The notes under the pieces were generated by a model that saw only the letters and a program-made list of their open reading frames with translations, searched no databases and had not been told where the DNA came from. This document shows, in pieces, positions 57,310-64,000 of a DNA stretch of 64,000 nt. The stretch comes from Gloeobacter violaceus PCC 7421 (GTDB lineage: Bacteria > Cyanobacteriota > Cyanobacteriia > Gloeobacterales > Gloeobacteraceae), in the NCBI RefSeq assembly GCF_000011385.1, contig NC_005125.1, positions 1,984,001 through 2,048,000 on the forward strand, in the 5' to 3' direction. Numbering within the stretch: the stretch's first letter is position 1; each line of letters opens with the position of its first letter. The position numbers were made by a program, and so were the translations under genes.

Positions 57310-58088
57310 CGGGGGGCACGCACCTGCGGCTGCATGACCACCAGTTGGCCCACCCCTACCCCCAGACGGCGGGCGCAATCGCCCCCTTCGAACATCAGCT
57401 GCACGAAGCCGTGGCTCGCGATTTGCGCCTGGAGCTTGCCGGCGGCGATTTCGCAGCTGTCGATTGAGAAATTGAAGCGGTGGCCGCCGATGCGAATCTC
57501 CCAGGGCTGCTCCACCACCCACTCGCCTGGGATGTTGGTGATCAAGTTGCCGAAGTGATCGACTTTTTGGATCTGGCCGTGGATGCTGTCGGCGCGGCGG
57601 TTGGCGAGGTCGACCTCGAAGCGCGCAAGGGACTGTGGATCGATCGCCCGGCCCAGGTGCGAGAGAGTTTTATCCAGGGCAAGGGCCGCCGCCGCCGGGG
57701 CGAACACATCGCGCCCGCGAAAGAGTCGCCCGCTGCTGGAAGTCGGCAGGCTCAGTTCTACCGCCTCAAGGGCCGGTTCGATATCGAGCACGCCGTCAAA
57801 CAAGCCGTTGTCGGGACCGACGAAGCTGTACGCGGCGGTGCGAAAGGCGACGGCGCGCTGGCCCATCGCCGCACCCGGATCGACAATGGCCAAATGTACA
57901 GTGTTTTCGGGGAAGCTTCGATAGGCGGTCATCAGCTCAAAACGCCCAGACAGTAGATCCTGCGGCCGGATCTGATGGGTGAGGTCGATGAGCGTGACCG
58001 GTGGGCACAGCTTGAGAAGCATCCCCTTGATCGTGCCCACGGCGCTGTTTTCCAAACCGTAGTCGCTCAGGAGGGTAATCACTGGCAT
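57306..58088 (-). CDS. SAM hydroxide adenosyltransferase-fold protein (DUF62)
   Basis: 260 residues: ITLLSDYGLENSAVGTIKG, LIDLTHQI, HLAIVDPGAAMGQRAV, GPDNGLF, RGRDVFAPAAAALA, and C-terminal KVDHFGNLITNI. Closer to the classic family than the paralog at 14757-15548: the Asp (VDPG) and Arg (GQR) of the triad are kept, but the expected FHGRD reads FRGRD, so the His is Arg. The stop shares CTAG with the convergent Rrf2 stop. Confidence 0.85.
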   Translation of the reverse strand: MPVITLLSDYGLENSAVGTIKGMLLKLCPPVTLIDLTHQIRPQDLLSGRFELMTAYRSFPENTVHLAIVDPGAAMGQRAVAFRTAAYSFVGPDNGLFDGVLDIEPALEAVELSLPTSSSGRLFRGRDVFAPAAAALALDKTLSHLGRAIDPQSLARFEVDLANRRADSIHGQIQKVDHFGNLITNIPGEWVVEQPWEIRIGGHRFNFSIDSCEIAAGKLQAQIASHGFVQLMFEGGDCARRLGVGVGQLVVMQPQVRAPR

Positions 58089-58139
58089 TTTCTGTCCGTT
58101 CTCCAGGATGACTGTCTATTCTCAGCTTAGAATCGACCT

Positions 58140-59180
58140 TTACGAAACGTCCGCTTTTTTCTGTTGCCGCCACAGCCGCTGCACCGCCGCGATGGACCGG
58201 TTGACTTCCCAGTTGCGCCTTTGAGGGTCGCGGTCATAGGCGCGCTGCTCTTCTTCGATCATCTGGACATCCTGGCGGATCAGGCCCGCGAGCATCCCCT
58301 GCGCCGAGCCGAAGCAGCGGTCTTTGACAAAGCGACGAAACGGCACCGGCAGTTTGTGCAGATCCGGAAACGCTTCGAGTGAGGTGAAGTGCACCAGATA
58401 GGCGCGGGTGGAGCGCTCCCCTTCGGGGCACAGCAGGCAGTAAAGGCGAAAGTCTTCCCCGAGCCGGGCGCGCCAGTGGGGATAGACATAGCTCACCGCC
58501 AGCGCTTCGGGGTGCGCCCGGCGCAGGGCGGGCACGAACAGTTGCGCCACCGACCAGATCCGGTCGATGCGGTAATAGCTCTGGGCCTCGTAGAGCGCAT
58601 CGATGCGCCCTGGGTGCTCTTCGAGTTTCTCGAGGTGGGCGGCCCCCCAGGCCTGGAAGCGTTCGTGCAGGTGGCCATGGTGCATGTCCATCAAGTTTTC
58701 GATGAGGTACGAGTAGTGGGCCGCACAGGCTATGGGGGCGACCGAAGCGATGTAGTTGAGGTGGTCCCACTCCGGCAGGCGCAGGGGCTCCACGGCGTGG
58801 GCGCGCCCAGGGTCGCCTGCGAACAGCCACACAAAGCCGTCGTGCTCGCGCACGGGGTAGGTGCGCAACCGGCAACCCGGTAAGGATCCTTCGCGGTAGG
58901 GCACATGGGTACAGCGGCCGTCGCCGTCGAAGCGCCAGCCGTGGTAGGCGCACTCCAGACTCCCCTCCACCACGCGGCCGTGGCTGAGCTTGACCTGGCG
59001 ATGGGGGCAGCGATCCTCCACGGCGTGGGCCACCCCGTCCGCGCCGCGAAAGAGGGCAATTGCTTCGCCCCAGAGGGTGATAGACCGTGGCTCCGTCTTC
59101 AGTTCGGCGCTTTGGGCCACGGCGTACCAGCAATTGGGGTCGATGGTGAGCGAACGAATGTCGATCAAGGTTCTAACCAT
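58140..59180 (-). CDS. Rieske-type ring-hydroxylating oxygenase
   Basis: 346 residues. N-terminal Rieske domain with CPHRQ and CAYHGW (2Fe-2S ligands Cys/His pairs, about 60-82). Catalytic domain with mononuclear-iron ligands in LMDMHHGHLHERF. Resembles PaO/vanillate-demethylase-type oxygenases; in context it may act like CruH on carotenoid ring methyls. ATG 59180 overlaps the upstream FAD/Rieske gene by 16 bases, so the two are co-translated. Confidence 0.82.
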   Translation of the reverse strand: MVRTLIDIRSLTIDPNCWYAVAQSAELKTEPRSITLWGEAIALFRGADGVAHAVEDRCPHRQVKLSHGRVVEGSLECAYHGWRFDGDGRCTHVPYREGSLPGCRLRTYPVREHDGFVWLFAGDPGRAHAVEPLRLPEWDHLNYIASVAPIACAAHYSYLIENLMDMHHGHLHERFQAWGAAHLEKLEEHPGRIDALYEAQSYYRIDRIWSVAQLFVPALRRAHPEALAVSYVYPHWRARLGEDFRLYCLLCPEGERSTRAYLVHFTSLEAFPDLHKLPVPFRRFVKDRCFGSAQGMLAGLIRQDVQMIEEEQRAYDRDPQRRNWEVNRSIAAVQRLWRQQKKADVS

Positions 59181-61129
59181 TGGGTGAAAGGCCGCAGGGC
59201 GCCCTCCGGGCTGACGGTAAGCAGAACCCGGCGCTGGAGTCCTTCGCGCTGCAAGACGGCGTTGGCGGCCAGAAAGCCGGAACTGACGGCCCGTTCCATC
59301 AGGCCGCAGGGAAAGGGCATCTTCACCCAGTCGCCTGCGAATATCAGGTTCGGCACCGCCGTCGTCGTCTCGGGCCGCCCGGCGTAGCTGCCCGGCGGGT
59401 AGCCGGAGAAGTTTTTTTGATTGAGCAGTTCGCGGTGGAGCACTTGGGCTTCGCGCAGCGCAGGCACGATCTCGAACAGCTCCGATTCGAAGGTGGCCAG
59501 CAGCGCCTCGCGGGTCGGAAATTCCTTTTCTTTGTAGCAGTAGGCGTGCAGTTCGACGACGCTGCCGCCGGTGCGCTTCGCCCAATCGATATATTGCTCC
59601 TGAATGTGGTGGTAGAGGGTGATGCTGTCGGTGAGCCTGTAACCCGACAGCGAAGCAAAGTCGCTGTAATTCCACTCGAAATCGCGGTCGAACCAGAAGC
59701 GGGCCACGGCGAACGGATCGGCAATCGCCAGGTCCGCGATTTGCCGGCGCACGCCTTCGTGCACTTCGCCCTCGGAGCGCTCGAACAGTTGGCGCATGCC
59801 GGGCACGTCGGCGGCGAGCACGAAGTAGTCGGCCTCCAGTTCGCCTGTTTGGGTTGGGGTATCTTTACCTGCAAGTCGCAACCGTTCGCCCTCCTGCTCG
59901 ACAATGCGCGCCCGGGGCAGATCGGCGCGGGCCGGACCCTGCACTACCCGCCCTTCACTGTCGAAAGTCGCCCCGTGACAGGGACACTGGAATCCGCCGT
60001 CTGCGAGCCTGTCCACCGTGCAGCCCTGGTGGGTGCAGTTGAGCGCGACGGCCTCCCGGGCGGCTCCGCGCACGGCGAATACCCGTTCGCCCTGGCGGTA
60101 ATAGCGATCGGGACCGGCGAGCGAGCGGTCGCGATCGACCCAGAGGGGAGCATCGAGGCTGTCCTGACCCTGCCGGTAAGTCATCGAAACCACCCGACCG
60201 CTCTGCCAGCGCACCCGCTCGACCTGGGCGCCGGTAATCAGGGTGCCGCCGTTGTGCACGAAGGCGGCGGCAATCGGGTCGATAAGACTGGTGCCCATGT
60301 CCTGGCGCGTACCCCGAAAGGCCAGACCTTCAGGATTGCCGAAAAAATAAAAGTGAAAAAACTGGAGCATCTCCCCGACGCTGAGCAGATCGGGAGCGTT
60401 GAGGGTGGATTTGGCAAAGGGCAGAAAGTACAGGTCGTAGAGACCCTGCGGAAAGTTCTTGGCTACCCACTCGCTCACCGAAAGCTCCTCGAGCGGCCGG
60501 CGGGTGACCTGGGTATGAAAGCTGGTAATCGCCTGAAAGACCCGCCAGTGGTCGAAACTGGCCAGGTTGAGACCCCAGGCGCCCCGGTTGGCGGAACTGA
60601 CGGCCAGATCGACGATATTCCACGGAAACGCCGCACTGCTGGGCCTGAAGATCTCGGGGGCGTACTTGTGGCGGTACAGCACCGCGTAGGTCTTGAGATC
60701 CACGAAATTCTGGGCCAGCTGCAACTCCGCCACCAGGCCGTTGAGATTGTAGTACTGCGGGAAGAAGCCGTGGAAGCCGTGTTCCATGGTGAACTTCTCG
60801 CCCAGGACCTCGATGGGCCAGCTCACCAGCTTGCCCCCCAACTGCTCGGCGCGCTCGATGAGGGTGACGGCGAACCCCCGCGCCGAAAGCTCATAGGCGC
60901 AAGCGAGCCCCGCGAGCCCGGCCCCTACGACCACCACCCGGCGCGGGCGCTCTGTGCGGCGGGGCAGTTGCAGCGTGTCCTGTTCAAAGATCGTTGGTTG
61001 GGTTTTCGCGTGGCGCCAGTGCCACAAACCGCTCCCGGCCCCCGCCAGCGCTAATAGACCCAGCACCCGCCGCCGTGAAAGGGTGCGCACGAACCGACGG
61101 GAAGCTGGATAAGTACCCTGCTCACTCAC
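59165..61129 (-). CDS. FAD amine-oxidase-fold protein with inserted Rieske domain (CruE/CrtU-like)
   Basis: 654 residues. A Tat-like or membrane leader (SRRRVLGLLALAGAGSGLW), the FAD-binding VVVVGAGLAGLACAYELSARG with LGGKLVSW, and a desaturase-like body with MEHGFHGFFPQYYNL. A Rieske 2Fe-2S module is inserted at about 375-400 (CTHQGC and CPCHGATF). The C-terminal FAD closure is IFAGDWVKMPFPCGLMERAV. This insertion layout is what I recall for aromatising beta-carotene desaturase/methyltransferases (CrtU/CruE). GTG start. Confidence 0.7.
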   Translation of the reverse strand: MSEQGTYPASRRFVRTLSRRRVLGLLALAGAGSGLWHWRHAKTQPTIFEQDTLQLPRRTERPRRVVVVGAGLAGLACAYELSARGFAVTLIERAEQLGGKLVSWPIEVLGEKFTMEHGFHGFFPQYYNLNGLVAELQLAQNFVDLKTYAVLYRHKYAPEIFRPSSAAFPWNIVDLAVSSANRGAWGLNLASFDHWRVFQAITSFHTQVTRRPLEELSVSEWVAKNFPQGLYDLYFLPFAKSTLNAPDLLSVGEMLQFFHFYFFGNPEGLAFRGTRQDMGTSLIDPIAAAFVHNGGTLITGAQVERVRWQSGRVVSMTYRQGQDSLDAPLWVDRDRSLAGPDRYYRQGERVFAVRGAAREAVALNCTHQGCTVDRLADGGFQCPCHGATFDSEGRVVQGPARADLPRARIVEQEGERLRLAGKDTPTQTGELEADYFVLAADVPGMRQLFERSEGEVHEGVRRQIADLAIADPFAVARFWFDRDFEWNYSDFASLSGYRLTDSITLYHHIQEQYIDWAKRTGGSVVELHAYCYKEKEFPTREALLATFESELFEIVPALREAQVLHRELLNQKNFSGYPPGSYAGRPETTTAVPNLIFAGDWVKMPFPCGLMERAVSSGFLAANAVLQREGLQRRVLLTVSPEGALRPFTQWLEP

Positions 61130-61217
61130 ACGTACCTGCTTAGAACTTTGGTCCGAAAATACTCAACCTGGGCGCTCGGATCGGGGAATATCCAACATTA
61201 TTTAAGCAATGGCCCAC

Positions 61218-61895
61218 CTAGCGCAGCGGGAGATCGACCACCGGGTACCGCTCCCATCCCGGTGCGTCGTAGTGCCACCACTCGGAGGGCAGCGGCAGAA
61301 AGTCCTCCGCTATCATCGCCTTATGCAAAACGGCATAGTTGCGTCTGGCTGTTACGCTCCACTGGGCCTGGGCGTCGCGGCCGGCTCCGGCAGAAAAGTC
61401 GTCGAAGGCCGTGGGCATCTCCTGCTCCTTGCCCCGGCTGTCGACAAGCGTCAAATCCACCGCCGCGCCGCGGTTGTGGCGGGAGCCCTTGGCGGGGTCG
61501 GCCACGTAGCGCTCGTCGGGCACCAGCGCCCACATCTGCTTTTGCACAGCAAGCGGCCGGTAGCAGTCCCAGACTTTGAGACCAAATCCCTCAGCGGCCA
61601 GCCGGTTTTGCACCCGGGCTAGACGCTCGGCCACCGGGGGGCGCAACAGACAGCGCGCCTCGGGGTAGACCGCCTTTTTGAGGAAATTGTCCACAGTGGC
61701 GTAGCGCATGTCACGGCGCACTCCGGGAGCGACGGCACCCAAATCCACCATCGCCTCGGCCGAGACCGGCTTCGAAACCAGGACGACGGCCAAAGCCAAC
61801 AGCACAAAAAACCATTGCACTAAAATTCGCGGCTCCACAACCTTGGGGACATCATACCGAGCGCTTCTCGCTTCCAGGAATCCGGGCGCCGCCAC
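61218..61895 (-). CDS. D-Ala-D-Ala dipeptidase, VanX/DdpX type
   Basis: Up to 225 residues. A hydrophobic leader (QWFFVLLALAVVLVSKPVSAEA) directs it to the periplasm. Peptidase M15D motifs: YRPLAVQKQMW, zinc site SRHNRGAAVDLTL and SEWWHYD with catalytic Glu. Releases D-Ala from peptidoglycan-derived dipeptides; in a bacterium without van genes this is probably recycling. Start uncertain: GTG 61895 or GTG 61838. Confidence 0.85.
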   Translation of the reverse strand: MAAPGFLEARSARYDVPKVVEPRILVQWFFVLLALAVVLVSKPVSAEAMVDLGAVAPGVRRDMRYATVDNFLKKAVYPEARCLLRPPVAERLARVQNRLAAEGFGLKVWDCYRPLAVQKQMWALVPDERYVADPAKGSRHNRGAAVDLTLVDSRGKEQEMPTAFDDFSAGAGRDAQAQWSVTARRNYAVLHKAMIAEDFLPLPSEWWHYDAPGWERYPVVDLPLR

Positions 61896-61943
61896 CCCCT
61901 CTGAAATATCCTCGAGAAGGGGACTTTATCAGGGGGTAATTGC

Positions 61944-62891
61944 ATGCAGACCGTCGCCTTGACACCTTCGGGGCCAGAGGTGCCCCAGATGGGAATCGGC
62001 ACCTGGGCCTGGGGAGACCGGCTTTTTTGGAACTACGGCAGCGACTACGGTCCGGCGGAAGTGCGCAATGCCTTCGAAGCCGCGGTCTCGGGGGGTGTAC
62101 CGTTTTTTGACACCGCCGAACTGTACGGCCTGGGGGAATCGGAGACGCTGCTGGGACGCTTCGAGCGCGAGAGCGGCCAGACGGTGCAGATTGCCACCAA
62201 ATATCTGCCCTTGCCCTGGCGCTGGGGTGCCGAGGCGGTCGAAGAGGCGCTCAGCGCGAGCCTGACGCGGCTCGGGCGGGAGCAAGTCGAACTGTATCAA
62301 GTGCATTCGCCTTTTAACTTCTTTATGGGAGCCGACACGCTCATGGGCGCTCTTGCCCGCGAGGTAAAGCGCGGCCGGATCGCGGCGGTGGGCGTAAGCA
62401 ACTACAGTGCCTCCCAGATGGAGGAGGCCCACGGACGGCTCGCCGCCCAGGGGGTACCTCTGGCGGTCAACCAGGTGCGCTATTCGCTCCTTACGCGCGA
62501 AATCGAGACCAACGGCGTGCTCGATACCGCCCGCAGACTCGGGGTGAAGATCCTGGCCTACAGCCCCCTGGCGCAGGGATTGCTCACCGGCAAGTACACC
62601 GCCGACTCGCCGCCCGAGGGAGCCCGCCGCCTCGACAACCGCTACAGCCCGAGCGGCCTTGCGGCCATCGCCCCGGTGCTGGAGGTGCTGCGCGACCTGG
62701 GCCGAAAGCATGATCGCACCCCGGCCCAGGTCGCCCTCAACTGGCTGGTGGCCCAGGAAGGTGTCATACCGATTCCGGGGGCCAAAACCGCCGCCCAGGC
62801 GGAGCAAAATCTTGGTGCCGTCGGTTGGAGCCTTGCTCCTGAGGAAGTCGAACGCCTCAGCGAGGTAAGCCGCCCCTGGCGAGCTGCGTGA
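61944..62891 (+). CDS. Aldo/keto reductase
   Basis: 315 residues, cytoplasmic NADPH-dependent oxidoreductase. Tetrad: Asp and Tyr in FFDTAELYG, Lys in IATKYLP, His in LYQVHSP. C-terminal cofactor loop IPIPGAKTAAQAEQNLGA. Similar to plant/cyanobacterial AKR13-type reductases. AGGGGG 7 bases before the ATG. Divergent from the dipeptidase. Confidence 0.9.
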   Translation: MQTVALTPSGPEVPQMGIGTWAWGDRLFWNYGSDYGPAEVRNAFEAAVSGGVPFFDTAELYGLGESETLLGRFERESGQTVQIATKYLPLPWRWGAEAVEEALSASLTRLGREQVELYQVHSPFNFFMGADTLMGALAREVKRGRIAAVGVSNYSASQMEEAHGRLAAQGVPLAVNQVRYSLLTREIETNGVLDTARRLGVKILAYSPLAQGLLTGKYTADSPPEGARRLDNRYSPSGLAAIAPVLEVLRDLGRKHDRTPAQVALNWLVAQEGVIPIPGAKTAAQAEQNLGAVGWSLAPEEVERLSEVSRPWRAA

Positions 62892-62919
62892 GATAGCTCA
62901 AATCGTTCCTGAAGATAGA

Positions 62920-62948
62920 TTGCTCACAGTGCACCGTTTGGTTATACT
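62920..62948 (+). promoter_or_regulatory. Candidate mgtE promoter
   Basis: TTGCTC (62920-62925), 17 bases, TATACT (62943-62948). A start about 62955 would give a leader of roughly 180 bases before mgtE. Confidence 0.5.
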
Positions 62949-62954
62949 CAATCC

Positions 62955-63136
62955 AGTGGTGCAGGGGCGCTCCTTTGCATGAGCTGCAACCGCTCGCCTG
63001 AAAAGGCGTTTCGGCCTGTCATCCTTGTCGATTTAGGGTTTTTTCCTTGGGCAGTAGCTCTGACATTCCGATAACACTGCTCCTCTAGGAAGAAAGGGTC
63101 TCCTTTCGTTCCGATGGGGGGCGAAGGAGGCCTGCG
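62955..63136 (+). promoter_or_regulatory. Structured mgtE leader, possible Mg2+-responsive element
   Basis: The leader contains a perfect CGCCT-GAAA-AGGCG tetraloop hairpin (62995-63008) and a run TTTTTT (about 63040-63046). A 10-bp hairpin GGAAGAAAGG/CCTTTC-TTCC (63088-63112) ends 12 bases before the AGGAGG. The segment GGGGCGCTCCT (62964-62974) recalls the GGTGAGGCTCCT core of M-box riboswitches, but the match is partial. Calling it an M-box would be a guess. Confidence 0.35.

Positions 63137-64000
<864 letters not shown>

Noticed and set aside
59180-61054. 624-codon plus-strand frame opposite the FAD/Rieske gene
   Set aside because: Shadow frame; the minus-strand gene has all family motifs.
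62955-63136. Firm M-box riboswitch call
   Set aside because: Only one core segment resembles the consensus; the downstream conserved blocks could not be placed, so it is listed only as a candidate leader.

Overview
The window is about 62 to 65% G+C by eye, densely packed, and reads as a chromosomal segment of a cyanobacterium. Photosynthesis and cyanobacterial marker genes are spread through it: petB/petD, cytochrome c6, psbX, sipA and a Ycf49-like gene. The G+C content, the lipid A operon and the divergent extra petB/petD pair fit a Gloeobacter-type (thylakoid-less) lineage best. The genus is an inference from gene content, not from a marker-gene comparison. I saw no rRNA, tRNA, CRISPR array, transposase or phage gene.

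Layout. 1-6.5 kb: one tight operon for outer-membrane biogenesis (bamA, lpxD, lpxC, fabZ, lpxA, lpxB). 6.5-15.5 kb: a divergent cytochrome b / subunit IV pair, a metallophosphoesterase, a small lipoprotein, psbX, gpmA, a Ycf49-like two-gene unit, comEC, an AI-2E-family exporter and a divergent SAM adenosyltransferase-fold protein. 15.6-21.6 kb: a molybdopterin oxidoreductase, a Uma2 protein, folD, two small unknown genes and a glycosyltransferase. 21.6-29.4 kb: an accessory region with a secreted protein, a TPR-CHAT protease, a GDSL esterase, a MITE-like element, and a protein that joins a sigma-factor-like N-terminus to a membrane segment and a TonB-C-like periplasmic domain. 29.4-32.9 kb: GST, coiled-coil protein, Tat-type aldo/keto reductase, DUF4385 and Uma2.

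33-42.3 kb holds the most unusual gene cluster. A left arm encodes a coiled-coil protein, a sulfotransferase, a propeller-like protein and a TauD-type oxygenase. The divergent right arm encodes a degenerate sulfotransferase paralog, a TPR protein, an alkaline-phosphatase/sulfatase-fold protein and a PqqD-like / dead M50 / HlyD three-part membrane fusion. It looks like a maker-and-exporter locus for a modified (perhaps sulfated) product, but no substrate can be read from the sequence.

42.3-53.5 kb: NHL propeller, cytochrome c6, Uma2, TonB-dependent receptor, a ParDE-type module, tatC, yidD, sipA, a giant patatin-like protein and purC. 53.5-64 kb: ftsH, canonical petB-petD with a divergent Rrf2 regulator, a second SAM adenosyltransferase-fold protein, an FAD/Rieske fusion plus Rieske oxygenase pair that resembles the CruE/CruH type of aromatic-carotenoid genes, a VanX-like dipeptidase, an aldo/keto reductase, and a 3'-truncated mgtE behind a structured leader.

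Several convergent gene pairs share a 4-base stop-codon overlap, and four promoters with TTG-type -35 boxes and 17-base spacing are visible. Gene starts were chosen by ribosome binding sites and domain starts where these could be seen; doubtful ones are marked in the entries.
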